Below, one piece after another: positions 34,683-44,284 of a stretch of DNA of 64,000 nt (positions are counted from its first letter, which is position 1; the number at the start of each line of letters is the position of its first letter). The notes under the pieces were generated by a model. The model did no database searches. It saw only the letters and a program-made list of their open reading frames with translations, and was not told the origin of the DNA. Position numbers and translations under genes: made by a program. The stretch is from Raoultibacter timonensis (lineage in GTDB: Bacteria > Actinomycetota > Coriobacteriia > Coriobacteriales > Eggerthellaceae): contig NZ_LT964679.1 of the NCBI RefSeq assembly GCF_900240215.1, forward strand, positions 2,459,446 through 2,523,445, in the 5' to 3' direction.

Positions 34683-35744
34683 TTACTTCGCAGGCAGAAT
34701 ACAGCGGTGCCCGCGCGTCGCATCGCACTTGTTGCACGAGATGCAACGCGGGCCATACGCAGGATCGGCAGCCCACCGATTCACGAGATCGGGTTCGCAT
34801 ATGAGGGGGCGGCACATCCCGAACGCAGCGACAGCGTCCTCAGCCGCCATTCGCTCCATTACGGCAAAACTCCGATTGCCGCCCGTGAGAACGATCGGCA
34901 CCGAAGCCTCCTCGGCCAACCGTTTCGCGTAAGCGGCGAAAAAGGGCTCGCCCGCGACCCCTCTCACCTTGCATGCGCGCCACGCACCGCTCACCTCGAT
35001 CGCATCGATGCCGCTTGCAACAAGAATCTTCGCCACCGCAAGGCTGTCTTCCTCAGACAACCCCCCGTCCACGCCGTCGGAGCTGTTGAGCTTCACCATA
35101 AGCGGATAGCCTCGCCCCACCCCGTCGCGAATCGCAGCCATCGCCTCCACGATGATGCGGGCGCGGTTTTCGATCGAGCCGCCGTACTCATCGGTGCGAT
35201 GGTTGAGCAGCGGACTCAAGAACTGGCTCAGCAGATATCCATGGGCCGCATGCAGCTCGACGCCGTCGAATCCAGCCTCCTTCGCACGGCGCGCTGCGGC
35301 GGCAAACGCCTCGATCAGCATCTCGATATCATGCTGCGACGCCTCAACGGGCACGATACCCGTCTTCGGGTTCGCGATGGCCGAAGGTCCCAGAATGCGT
35401 TCGCTCGGCGGATCGAGCCTGCTCGCAGAGCCTCCGTACACGATCTGCGAGACGATGCTGGCTCCTCGTTCGTGCACGGCATCGACAAGTGCTCGGTATT
35501 CGGGAACAAAGGAGTCGTCGTAGATTCCCATCATGTTCGGATTCGGGTGCTCATCGGCCGTGACGTACGCATACCCCGCGATGATGGTTCCCACGCCGCC
35601 TTCGGCCAGCTCTTCGTAGATCGCTGTCAGCTCTTGCGTCAGATGCCCGTCATCGGTGGCAAGCCCCTCGTACGTCGCCGCCCGCACGAAGCGGTTTTTC
35701 GCCCGCATAGCTCCCATGGTCAACTCTTCGAATAGACGGCTCAT
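34683..35744 (-). CDS. Old Yellow Enzyme-like NADH:flavin oxidoreductase
   Basis: A 353-residue FMN-binding TIM-barrel oxidoreductase of the Old Yellow Enzyme family. The HAAHGYLLSQFLSPLLNHRTDEYGGS block with its catalytic His/His pair is intact, as is MKLNSSDG-like MVKLNSSDGV. The C-terminus has Cys334, Cys337, Cys340 and Cys348 (GPRCISCNKCD, then HRCIL), a likely [4Fe-4S] site as in 2,4-dienoyl-CoA reductase, but the chain ends there, so the second flavin domain of those enzymes is absent. It may need a separate electron donor. Substrate unknown. ATG 35744 has GGAGG. Confidence 0.9.
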   Translation of the reverse strand: MSRLFEELTMGAMRAKNRFVRAATYEGLATDDGHLTQELTAIYEELAEGGVGTIIAGYAYVTADEHPNPNMMGIYDDSFVPEYRALVDAVHERGASIVSQIVYGGSASRLDPPSERILGPSAIANPKTGIVPVEASQHDIEMLIEAFAAAARRAKEAGFDGVELHAAHGYLLSQFLSPLLNHRTDEYGGSIENRARIIVEAMAAIRDGVGRGYPLMVKLNSSDGVDGGLSEEDSLAVAKILVASGIDAIEVSGAWRACKVRGVAGEPFFAAYAKRLAEEASVPIVLTGGNRSFAVMERMAAEDAVAAFGMCRPLICEPDLVNRWAADPAYGPRCISCNKCDATRGHRCILPAK

Positions 35745-36197
35745 CGCACCCTGCCTCCGCTCGGTTCCCTTTCGCTTTCGCACGAAGTAATGATAGCGCA
35801 CTCGGGAATGGGATAGGGCGCGCGGATCAGCTTTGACATAGGCCGAGGGGGCGCGACGTCGATCCGCCGACAAACCACCATTGATATGGTTTCGCTAGAG
35901 ACCCCGAAGCGTCAAATGCTTGCTAGGCAATCCGCGCGAGGCGTCGGTTCCGACGCGGAGCCAGAAAGGCGAACCGGGGTCTCGGCGCGCAGCTGCGGGC
36001 GGGCGCCCGCAGCGTGTAGCGGCGGCAAGCAAATCGATTGGACACGAATCCTTGTCCACCGTCGCCCTTTCGGCGAGCATGTTGCTGTTTTGCTCCCATT
36101 TCTCTGCCGCAGCACCGTCTTCCTTCCAAGAAATCCCAACACCCGCTATCATGAGAAGGGGAACGGCAATGCAACCGCACATCGAGAGGACTTGCCC
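35745..36197. other. Divergent intergenic region with two palindromes
   Basis: A 453-base gap between the divergent reductase and ankyrin genes. Two GC-rich palindromes stand out: GCGTCGG-TT-CCGACGC at 35941-35956 and GCTGCGGGC/GCCCGCAGC at 35992-36013. The plus-strand frame of the ankyrin gene is open across part of the gap but lacks an SD-supported start. No gene is supported. Confidence 0.45.
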
Positions 36198-37364
36198 ATG
36201 GGATTGTTCGATGCTTTCAAGAAAAAGCGAACTGCAGCAAAAGAACCTGTTCAAACACAGAAAGCTGCATCCGCCAGCAAAAGCACCGCCGCCCAAACCG
36301 CCTCGCCTGAAAACAGATTGCGCACAACGCTTCCGAAGGATTTCGCCGATACCGTCGGAGCCGGCGATGTTGCCGCCATCAAGGCGGTATTCGATCGATG
36401 CCGGATCGATGCAACCAGCGGCTACGCCAAAGAGACGGCACTTGCCTTTGCCGGCATGCCCGAAGAAGCCGTTCGGTGGCTCGTCGCCCAAGGGGCGGAT
36501 ATCAACGCGAAGGATTTGTACGGAAACACGCCCCTGCACAAGGAAGCTGCATGCTGGCAGGGAAATACCGAGCTGCTCGTCCAACTCGGTGCCGATATCG
36601 AAGCGAAAAACAACGACGGCAATACGCCGCTGCATCGCGCCGCCTGCAAAGGCGTCGCCCAAACGGTCGAACGGCTGCTCGCACTCGGCGCCGATCCGCT
36701 TGCAAGGAACAACGAGGAGCGGACGCCGCTCGAACAGAGCCTTCGCGAATGCCGAAACGCCGATATCGTGAACGTTGCCGCAGTGGCAGACCTCCTCGTT
36801 GAAGCCGGAGACGGTACCGCACCGGCGGCAAAACGATCCGTCGAAAGCATCGGAAAATCCTTCGAGTTTTACCGCGATAGCTTCAACAAGGATTCGCTCG
36901 AGGAAACCGACGCGGCGCTCTCCCATCTCTACGAGCTGTTCGGGGTTGCTCCCGCCGCAAGGAGGCGCATCCACGATGGCGTATCCCCCATCGCCGTAGA
37001 CGCCGAAACCTGGCAGAAGCAACACGCCGAGCTGTGGGACTATCTTGTCCCTGCCAAAGGCCACGCAGCCACCGCCCAGGGCGAAGCCATACGCATCACC
37101 GGCAAAGTCGCCTACGAGGTGCTCGATAACGGCGGCATCAACTGGGATGCCGATTTCAACAAGATGCTCGGCGCCCTCGCCCGTTTCTTTCGCTCCGGAA
37201 ACCCGTTGAGCGAAACGGAAGCAGACGAGGCGGACGCGCTTGTAGACGCCCTCAAAGACGGCTTCGGCGAGAAGGAGCCCGACCGCCTCAGCGAGCTTGC
37301 GGTGCGATGGGTCCTCGCCAACCCCGATCCGATGCCTCTCGGCAAACAGACCTACCGGAGATAG
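36198..37364 (+). CDS. Ankyrin-repeat protein
   Basis: A 388-residue soluble protein. After a basic, Ala/Gln-rich N-terminus (1-45) come three to four ankyrin repeats at about residues 50-185 (YGNTPLHKEAACWQGNTELL, DGNTPLHRAACKGVAQTVE, EERTPLEQSLREC). The C-terminal half has a domain I do not recognise, with KHAELWDYLVPAKGHAATAQGE-like sequence (residue 275-300), which occurs in other ankyrin proteins of bacteria. The ATG at 36198 has GAGAGGA seven bases before. It probably mediates protein contact; no partner is suggested by context. Confidence 0.85.
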   Translation: MGLFDAFKKKRTAAKEPVQTQKAASASKSTAAQTASPENRLRTTLPKDFADTVGAGDVAAIKAVFDRCRIDATSGYAKETALAFAGMPEEAVRWLVAQGADINAKDLYGNTPLHKEAACWQGNTELLVQLGADIEAKNNDGNTPLHRAACKGVAQTVERLLALGADPLARNNEERTPLEQSLRECRNADIVNVAAVADLLVEAGDGTAPAAKRSVESIGKSFEFYRDSFNKDSLEETDAALSHLYELFGVAPAARRRIHDGVSPIAVDAETWQKQHAELWDYLVPAKGHAATAQGEAIRITGKVAYEVLDNGGINWDADFNKMLGALARFFRSGNPLSETEADEADALVDALKDGFGEKEPDRLSELAVRWVLANPDPMPLGKQTYRR

Positions 37365-37419
37365 CATCCAACAGGTGCCGTCCGCAGCGCATGCACGCCT
37401 TACGCGACGGAAAGAAACG

Positions 37420-37457
37420 CGCATGGCCTCGCACCCGAAGAGGCGCGAGGCCATGCG
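37420..37457. terminator. 13-bp hairpin shared by convergent genes
   Basis: Perfect arms CGCATGGCCTCGC and GCGAGGCCATGCG with a 12-base loop, between the ankyrin gene and the flavoprotein gene. No U-tract is evident. Confidence 0.6.
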
Positions 37458-37477
37458 AGAAACCGATGCCGCTTGTT

Positions 37478-39160
37478 TTACGCTCCTTTTGCCCGATCTG
37501 CTGCGAACTGTCCGGCACGACGTCCGCCCGTACAGGCGCGGCCGTGGCTCACGCCCGAAACGGTGATCGGATAATCGTCGAAGAAGAAGCTGCCCGAGCA
37601 GTTACCGGCAGCCCATAGACCTTCGATGGGCTTCTTCTCGGCATCGAGCACCTGCTGGTTCTCATCGATTTCCAGTCCGCCGAGCGTGATCAGCAGCGTC
37701 GTTCCCGAATGCACCGCGTAGAACGGCGGCTCGGTGATCGAGCTCAGGCACTGCGCACGTTTGCCGAAATCGGTATCGACGCCCGCTGCGCACAGCTCGT
37801 TGTAATGCTCGATGGTCGCCTTCGCCGTTTCCTGGTCGATGCCTTCCATCTTCGCAAGCAGCCCTTCGATCGTGTCGGCCGAAAGAATCTGGCCTTCTTC
37901 TATAAACTGCTGTATCTCTTCGGGATTGTGCAAAGGCGAACGGAAATCCTTGCATACCACCATGCCCATGGCGGGGCCGTCGGTTTCCCATTTGGCATCC
38001 CAGATGACCCACTTCATGTGCCTCGGCTGGGCGTTATGGGCACGGCAGACGTAGGCGTACGGCATGTCCTCGTTGCAGAATCGCTCGCCGAAATCGTTGA
38101 GGTACAGCCACGGCTGGCGCGTCAGCGGGATCGATGGCATATGCTCAAGCCCCTCGACGCCCTCGTCGAAGTACATCGGGCAATGCGGCGCAGGGTCGAT
38201 CGAGGCGCCCGCCCACGCTCCCATGCGAATGCCGTCGCCGGTGTTGTGCGCGGGAGTCGTGATGTTGTATATATCCTCTTCGTGGTTCGGAACGAACGCG
38301 TCCATCATTTCGGTATCGGCTCCGTAGCCGCCCGCTGCCAAAACCACGCTCTTCGCATCAACCTGGTAGTGCTTCGAGCCGTCTTTGTACACGACGCCGG
38401 TCACCGGTCCGCTCTCGCCGCGAATGAGCTGCTCGGCCGTCACGTTGAAACGGATCTCCACTCCGAGCTCCTCGGCATAGGCCGTAAAAGCCTTCGCCCA
38501 CCCGATCGCAAACGGAGGCTCGTAGCCCGCTTCGGCTCCTTCGGCCAGAAGATCGTCGGTCGGCACGATCTGGAATGCGTCGGTTGCGAAATGCTCATAC
38601 CATGCATCGGGAATAACCTGCATCTCCTCGGGCATCGGCGCAACGGTGATGCCGTGGTCGGTGAGCATGCCTGCGGCCCAATCGAGCGCCTCGGCCGAAT
38701 GGTCGACCCACGCCTTAACCACACGGTAATCTCCCCTGTGCCCGCCCCAGCGCAGAACCTCCTGCAACACGTCCTCTTTGCGCGCCGTCAGATCGATGCC
38801 GACCTCCTTCTGCAACGAACCGCCGATCGCGCCGTAATCGATGCCGCGAAAGTTTGCGATGCCGGTCTTTTCGAGGACAAGCACGCTCGCCCCCTTCTCG
38901 GCAGCCGAGCACGCAGCCGAAAGCCCGGCCATGCCCGCACCAACGACCACAACGTCAACCGATTCGGCGCCTTCAACCGATCCGATCGCTTCGGGTTCGG
39001 TTTCCCAACTGTAGGTTTTCACGCCTGCCTTCGCGTTAGCGACCGCCTCCGATTCCTGCGGAGCGCATCCCACGAGCCCCGCCACTCCCATAGCGGCTAC
39101 CGATGCCGCGCCAAGACCGAGAAAGCTCCTTCTGCTCAATCCCTTTTTCTGCCCTTCCAT
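37478..39160 (-). CDS. Tat-exported FAD-dependent reductase (fumarate-reductase-like)
   Basis: A 560-residue flavoprotein of the fumarate/urocanate reductase superfamily. The N-terminus LSRRSFLGLGAA carries a twin-arginine motif (Arg10-Arg11) followed by a lipobox LVGC with Cys32, so it is likely a lipoprotein folded before export. The FAD motif VVVGAGMAGLSA is at 71-82. The C-terminal FAD segment is GLWAAGNCSGSFFFDDYPITVSG. It reduces an alkene- or similar acceptor outside the membrane; the electron acceptor is unknown. There is no FMN-binding domain, so electrons must come from a separate carrier. ATG 39160 has GGAGG. A LuxR membrane regulator is divergent from it. Confidence 0.9.
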   Translation of the reverse strand: MEGQKKGLSRRSFLGLGAASVAAMGVAGLVGCAPQESEAVANAKAGVKTYSWETEPEAIGSVEGAESVDVVVVGAGMAGLSAACSAAEKGASVLVLEKTGIANFRGIDYGAIGGSLQKEVGIDLTARKEDVLQEVLRWGGHRGDYRVVKAWVDHSAEALDWAAGMLTDHGITVAPMPEEMQVIPDAWYEHFATDAFQIVPTDDLLAEGAEAGYEPPFAIGWAKAFTAYAEELGVEIRFNVTAEQLIRGESGPVTGVVYKDGSKHYQVDAKSVVLAAGGYGADTEMMDAFVPNHEEDIYNITTPAHNTGDGIRMGAWAGASIDPAPHCPMYFDEGVEGLEHMPSIPLTRQPWLYLNDFGERFCNEDMPYAYVCRAHNAQPRHMKWVIWDAKWETDGPAMGMVVCKDFRSPLHNPEEIQQFIEEGQILSADTIEGLLAKMEGIDQETAKATIEHYNELCAAGVDTDFGKRAQCLSSITEPPFYAVHSGTTLLITLGGLEIDENQQVLDAEKKPIEGLWAAGNCSGSFFFDDYPITVSGVSHGRACTGGRRAGQFAADRAKGA

Positions 39161-39322
39161 GGTTTCCTCCCATCGAACGTCTGCGTCCATACCGATAGTG
39201 TGTCGCTCCCGAGCGCGCCGCACCATCGATGCGAAGTGAGTATTCGCAGGAAAACGCATCGGTAAAAAGCAACGATTGACCCGAATTGGGCGCTATGCGA
39301 CCATGAATCGACGGAGGTGGCG

Positions 39323-40858
39323 ATGATAGCCGTATGGTGGGACAATCTGAGGGAAAGCTGCGATATGCGCATGATGGCAGGCACATCGGCCGCCGTCTGC
39401 TGGCTGCTCCTGCTTGCCATCTCGCCGGTGTTCTCAACTGCGCCGACGCTGATCGCCCAAGGGCTGTCGTGGCGCATCGTTGCGGTCTTCTGCTCGGTCG
39501 TCCTGTTCGTGATTTCGCTCGTCCTTGGCGCAAAGGGCGAGAACCCGGAAGGAAAGGCGCTTTCTTCGGGAGTGGCCTTCACGGGCGCGACAGCGTTTCT
39601 CGGCGTTTTGCTCCATCGCTTTACCGAGAGTGCCGCGATTGATTTTCTCGCTGCGGTCTTCGTTGCCTGCGGCGTGGCAGGGCTATGCCTGGGGTGGGCG
39701 CAGCCATTTTCGATGATTCGCCTGAGAAAGCGCGTTGTGGCATCCGCCGCGGGAGCTATCTGCGGATGCATTCTCTACTTCGCCATCGTCGCCATACCCC
39801 AGCCGTTCGCACTGTTCGTCGGAGCATGCCTGCCGATCGCCTCGGCGGCTTGCTGGATGGTGCTGCGTGCGAGCGCCGCTCCCGACGATGCCGAATCCGA
39901 AACCGGCTTTCACCTTCAATCGGCGGATCGCATCGCACGCGATGGTTCTGGTGCGGATCCTGCGCAGGGCATCGAGACGCACAGAGCCGTTCTCCATCCG
40001 TTCGGACGCGAACTCTCGGCCGCCATCGCCTTGTACGGGATGCTGTTCGTGCTCGCCGGGCACGTGTTACCCGAAACCGAGTCGACGTGGGTCCTCTCGG
40101 TTGTGCCGGGCGTTGTAAACGTTGCAGCATTTCTCATCATCGAAATCGCGCTTACGCTGTACATGGTCAAGCGCATCCACCGGGAAAACCCCGTCGTCGC
40201 CTACCGACCCGCCACCATACTCGTGGCCATTGCGTTTCTGCTGCTGCCGTTTTCAAGTTCGGAACTGTCGCTCGCCTGCATGGCCATCGCGTTTGCGGGA
40301 TTCGGAAGCTTCATGGTGTTCTTCTGGATCGTGATGGGCAACATCAGCCAGAAGTGGCGCCTCCCGTATCTGCGCGTGTACGCACAGGGGTTCCTCACGT
40401 TGCTGGCCGGTATCGCTGCCGGGGAACTCGTCGCCTGGCTTCTCGTTCTGATCCGACAACCCGGCTTCGACTACGTGGCCACGCTGAGCATCGTTTCGCT
40501 GTTTCTGCTCGTCGCGATGGCGTGGCAGATGTCGGACGGATCGCGCTTCGCCAACGAGACGAAGGAGATGGGCGGCCAGTTCTTCGAGCCCGATGCGTCC
40601 ATGCGAGACGAAGACGACAGCTCCGGCTCGCCCGACCTCGATCGCGTTGCCGAACGGTACCGTCTCTCCCCGCGCGAAGTCGAGGTGCTTGCGCTTCTGC
40701 TCAAAGGGCGAAGCATCCCCTACATCTGCGACGAACTGTTCATTGCCAAAAGCACCGCGCAAACCCATGTACGCCACATCTATTCGAAGATGGAAATCAC
40801 CGGCGGGCGCCAAGAGCTCATCGACCGGATCGAACAGGATGGATACTCTTTAGCCTGA
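39323..40858 (+). CDS. Membrane-embedded LuxR-type regulator
   Basis: A 511-residue protein with about ten to twelve predicted membrane helices (residues about 20-420) and a C-terminal LuxR helix-turn-helix (RLSPREVEVLALLLKGRS, then TAQTHVRHIYSKM; about 445-500). This layout, common in Eggerthellaceae, is thought to sense a compound at the membrane and to activate the neighbouring reductase gene. The ATG at 39323 follows GGAGG with five-base spacing; the in-frame GTG at 39317 overlaps the SD. It is divergent from the Tat flavoprotein, whose gene is its likely target. Confidence 0.88.
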   Translation: MIAVWWDNLRESCDMRMMAGTSAAVCWLLLLAISPVFSTAPTLIAQGLSWRIVAVFCSVVLFVISLVLGAKGENPEGKALSSGVAFTGATAFLGVLLHRFTESAAIDFLAAVFVACGVAGLCLGWAQPFSMIRLRKRVVASAAGAICGCILYFAIVAIPQPFALFVGACLPIASAACWMVLRASAAPDDAESETGFHLQSADRIARDGSGADPAQGIETHRAVLHPFGRELSAAIALYGMLFVLAGHVLPETESTWVLSVVPGVVNVAAFLIIEIALTLYMVKRIHRENPVVAYRPATILVAIAFLLLPFSSSELSLACMAIAFAGFGSFMVFFWIVMGNISQKWRLPYLRVYAQGFLTLLAGIAAGELVAWLLVLIRQPGFDYVATLSIVSLFLLVAMAWQMSDGSRFANETKEMGGQFFEPDASMRDEDDSSGSPDLDRVAERYRLSPREVEVLALLLKGRSIPYICDELFIAKSTAQTHVRHIYSKMEITGGRQELIDRIEQDGYSLA

Positions 40859-40990
40859 CAGACGGGCTTGAGCCTGGCAGAGGCATTGCGCCCATACGGG
40901 CAGCCCGACCGCACAAATCCCGCAGAAAGCCCCGTCGCAGAAACACGGCGGTAAGCTTCAGGCCGCGCGAGCCGAGCGGGAGCGGTATCC

Positions 40991-43963
40991 TCACTCCGCT
41001 TCGCCCAACCCCGAAAGGAGGTCCCTGAAACGAGCTACGTCTTCGATCTCCCAGCAAACGCTCGCAATCGCAAGCCGTCCGTCTTCGACACGTAGCACGC
41101 GACCGCGGTCGACCGTCCAGAACCAGCTTCCATCCTTGCGGGGCATGCGGTACATAGCCTCGTAGTACAGCCCCTCGTAGTACGTCGGCCCGATATCTTC
41201 GATCACCTGGGCGAGATCGTCGGGATGAATGGTGTTGATCACATGCCCGTCGATGCCGGCTACGAACTCGTCGAACGTACTGTATCCGAGCATCTCGACG
41301 ATTTGGCGATTCGCGTAGAAGAGGGGGAACCCATCCTCACAGTAACCGCCGATCAAACCGCATGGAACCGTTTGCGCGAACAAGTGCGAGGCGATGCTGC
41401 GGTACTCTTCGGTCAAAGCGTCGATGCCCTCGTTGATCGAAGTGATGCCAAGCACGCTATCGAGTACGGCCTGCGATGAGAGCAGCGCCTCCTCTTGCAG
41501 CTTCTGCTCGGTCACGTCGGATATCCCCGCGTAGAAGATACGCCGCTCGCCCTCGCTTTTGAGAAAGTACGCCTTCATATGAAACCAGCCGAGCTCGCCC
41601 GAAAGGCGGTACCGCCGAAACGTCGCTTCCGCGCCGGCGATGGGATGGCGTTCGGCTCGATCGAACATATCGAGGATCATCGGCAGATCATCGGGATGGA
41701 TCATGCGGTAAATCCAGGTCTGGCGCTCTCCGAGATCGACCGGATTGCATCCGGTTACCCGGTAGTAACCGTTGTTTACCTGCATGAGCTCGAAACGGTC
41801 GGAATAGACGGCGTATACCGCCATACCGCCTAGCAGGTTTTCGAGGATGGTGCGGCTCGCCGTGCCCCCGTCTTGCACCAAATCGGCCAGATCGATATCG
41901 TCGACGACGCGCGGAAGCACACCGCGATAGTCGATGAGCCCTTCGGTTTCCATAAGCGCTTCGAATTCGCTCTGCGGCATCGGACGGTAGAAGTAGAACC
42001 CCTGCGCGTAATCGCACCCGATTCGTTTCAAAAACTCTACCTGCTCTACGGTTTCGACACCCTCGGCAATGACGGGCATATCCATCAACCGCGCCATACT
42101 CGTCACGGCTTCCAGGATGCCTTCGCTTCGATTCGCGTCGTCGGCATCTTCGCGCAGCAAACCCATATCGATTTTCAGCGTATCCACTCCGATGTTCTTC
42201 AGCATGTTAAGCGAAGAATAGCCGCTTCCGAAATCATCCATGAGAACGGTAAAGCCCCGCCGCTGCAAATCGTCGACCAGATGCGTTACGCATTCGTCTT
42301 CGGCGTAAGCGCTTTCGGTGATCTCCACCTCGAGCAACTTCCGCTCGATCCCGTGATGCTCGACGATGCGCTCGAGCTCGTCGGCCACGTCGATGGCGCG
42401 CACGTCGGCGCGCGAAACGTTGACCGACACGGGAATAGGATGCCTGCCTTCGGCGATCCACGACGCAAGCAGGCCGCACGCCATATCCCATACATAGCGG
42501 TCAAGATAGACGATGAAACCCGTTTTTTCAAGAAACGGTACGAACTCCCCAGGGCCGACCAGCCCTTTTTCAGGATGGTTCCAGCGGACGAGCGCTTCGA
42601 GCCCCACGATACGACCCGTTCGGATGTTGCACTTCGGTTGCGCGTACAAAACGAACTCGCGCTGATCGAGCGCGCGCTGAATGGCGGCGAGCATCTTCGG
42701 TTCCTGCTCGAGCTCGAGCCCCATGCCTCGATCGTACCACGCGATACGGCGCGCATAGGTTCCCTTCACCGTGTTCATGGCGATCATGGCCCGATCGCAG
42801 AATGCGCTGACGGGCACATCGGAGCCGTCTACGCCGCACACGCCGATAGCGGGATAGAAGCGAACATCCATGGTTTCATCGGGAGCGATCGTACCGATCG
42901 CCGATTCGAGATCGCTATCGCGGGCGATTCCCGCAGGCAGCAACGCAACGAAATCGTCCGACCCGAAATAGCCCACCGAACCTTCGTGCCGTTCGCAGAA
43001 GGAAGCCAGTCGATCCGCGAGCGCGCGAAGCATGCGGTCTCCCACTTCGCGACCGTACCAATCGTTCAGCACCTTGAAGTGCTCGATATCGATGTAGACC
43101 ATCTCGTATCCGCCTGCGCGATCGGCGTCCGCAATCCTGCGCTCCACTTCGTCGAGGAAGGGGCGGGCACCCCAAAGACCCGTGATGGAATCGCGTTCGT
43201 CACGCGCAGCCAGGTCGCCGTCATCGCCGACTCGTGCAGCCTCATGGTCTTTCCTGCGCTGGACATCGGTGATGAAACACAGAAGCGAAGGGTCTTCGCG
43301 CTCTTCGCCGATAAGCGGCACGATGGAATGGGAAACCCAGCTCCACGTGCCGTCTTCCTTCAGCGTTCGAAACTCGCCGCCCGACACCTTCGCGCCGCGC
43401 TCGAGCACCCGTACAAGGCTTTCGTAGCTCCATAAGGCTCGGTACCGATCCCGATCCTCTTCGTGAATCGCGGACAGACGCGCGTCGCGTTCGTCGTCGC
43501 TGAATGCTCCGCCCATGCTCGGCATGACGTACTTCCCCGGCTCGTGGTACAGCACGCGAAACGTCCTGCGCACAACATCGATCTCGATAAGCTCATCGTA
43601 GGCCGAGCTGCCGTCGAGTTCGAGCAGCAGATTCTTGTCCGACTCGTCGATTTCCCTGCTCGCCATCAGCATGCAAGGACCGTGATCCGGCCAATCGATA
43701 TCGATGCACGTCGCCTCGAACCATGCATGCTTGTGATGGTTGTACAGCACGCTGCGGCCGAGGCGGTCGTCGTTTTTGCTGCGCCATGGGCAATCCGGGC
43801 ACGGTGCGCTCTCCCCCCGAACAACTTCGTAGCAACGATCGCCGAGACGGGCCTCGGGCATGGTTTTCATCGTATTCTGATCGAGGTAGACCAGCCGATG
43901 GTGGCTGTCTACCACATAGGCGTTCCACCGCTGCCTGCCGTCGGGAGCTGTTATCTCAGCCAT
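40991..43963 (-). CDS. PAS/GGDEF/EAL protein, likely c-di-GMP phosphodiesterase
   Basis: A 990-residue soluble multidomain protein. Order: a Cys-containing PAS-like module (1-100; GDRCYEVVRGESAPCPDCPW, Cys44, Cys55, Cys58), a PAS domain (about 115-240), GGDEF (about 250-420), EAL (about 435-680), and two PAS domains (about 715-985). The cyclase signature is altered to GSDDF (334-338), so synthase activity is doubtful. The EAL domain is complete: EALVRW at 456, ITESAYAED, DDFGSGYSSLNML and AEGVETVEQ. It most likely degrades c-di-GMP under control of the sensor domains. ATG 43963 has a GGCGGGG SD. It is divergent from a cyclase with the same Cys module. Confidence 0.9.
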   Translation of the reverse strand: MAEITAPDGRQRWNAYVVDSHHRLVYLDQNTMKTMPEARLGDRCYEVVRGESAPCPDCPWRSKNDDRLGRSVLYNHHKHAWFEATCIDIDWPDHGPCMLMASREIDESDKNLLLELDGSSAYDELIEIDVVRRTFRVLYHEPGKYVMPSMGGAFSDDERDARLSAIHEEDRDRYRALWSYESLVRVLERGAKVSGGEFRTLKEDGTWSWVSHSIVPLIGEEREDPSLLCFITDVQRRKDHEAARVGDDGDLAARDERDSITGLWGARPFLDEVERRIADADRAGGYEMVYIDIEHFKVLNDWYGREVGDRMLRALADRLASFCERHEGSVGYFGSDDFVALLPAGIARDSDLESAIGTIAPDETMDVRFYPAIGVCGVDGSDVPVSAFCDRAMIAMNTVKGTYARRIAWYDRGMGLELEQEPKMLAAIQRALDQREFVLYAQPKCNIRTGRIVGLEALVRWNHPEKGLVGPGEFVPFLEKTGFIVYLDRYVWDMACGLLASWIAEGRHPIPVSVNVSRADVRAIDVADELERIVEHHGIERKLLEVEITESAYAEDECVTHLVDDLQRRGFTVLMDDFGSGYSSLNMLKNIGVDTLKIDMGLLREDADDANRSEGILEAVTSMARLMDMPVIAEGVETVEQVEFLKRIGCDYAQGFYFYRPMPQSEFEALMETEGLIDYRGVLPRVVDDIDLADLVQDGGTASRTILENLLGGMAVYAVYSDRFELMQVNNGYYRVTGCNPVDLGERQTWIYRMIHPDDLPMILDMFDRAERHPIAGAEATFRRYRLSGELGWFHMKAYFLKSEGERRIFYAGISDVTEQKLQEEALLSSQAVLDSVLGITSINEGIDALTEEYRSIASHLFAQTVPCGLIGGYCEDGFPLFYANRQIVEMLGYSTFDEFVAGIDGHVINTIHPDDLAQVIEDIGPTYYEGLYYEAMYRMPRKDGSWFWTVDRGRVLRVEDGRLAIASVCWEIEDVARFRDLLSGLGEAE

Positions 43964-44284
43964 ACCCCGCCTTTCGCTCACGAGCTTACCGCACCGTTCG
44001 GCCTCGGGCGAGCGGTCAAAGCCCTGCTCGCACGATTCGGCTCGTTCGATGCCGCACGCGCGAACCCCATACGCGCATGCAAGAGTATTGTATGAGTGTA
44101 TCACGTATCTTTATCTGCGTCGCATCGCCATCGCACGATGCGGCGCATCATCAACCAAACGTTCGTCCTGCGACTATGGGCACCCGCCTGGTTTTCGCTG
44201 GAGCACCCTTTATAACTAAGTATTTTAGTTTTATATAAGCTATACTGGCATGCACTAACGCATTCGATCCGTTTGGGAGCGAGC
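43964..44284. other. Divergent promoter region of the c-di-GMP pair
   Basis: A 321-base gap. The right part is AT-rich and has TATACT at 44241-44246, 39 bases before the cyclase ATG, plus the inverted repeat AACTAA/TTAGTT (44214-44230). The left part has a minus-strand TACAAT near 44088-44093 as a possible -10 for the phosphodiesterase. No gene is supported. Confidence 0.45.
44214..44246 (+). promoter_or_regulatory. Candidate promoter and inverted repeat for the cyclase gene
   Basis: AACTAA (44214-44219) and TTAGTT (44225-44230) form an inverted repeat placed where a -35 would be, ahead of TATACT at 44241-44246. The -35 hexamer itself is poor, so the repeat may bind an activator. Confidence 0.4.

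Noticed and set aside
35895-37454. A 519-codon minus-strand frame
   Set aside because: Antisense to the ankyrin protein gene; no recognisable motif.
37709-39265. A 518-codon plus-strand frame
   Set aside because: Antisense to the Tat flavoprotein, which has clear FAD and Tat motifs.
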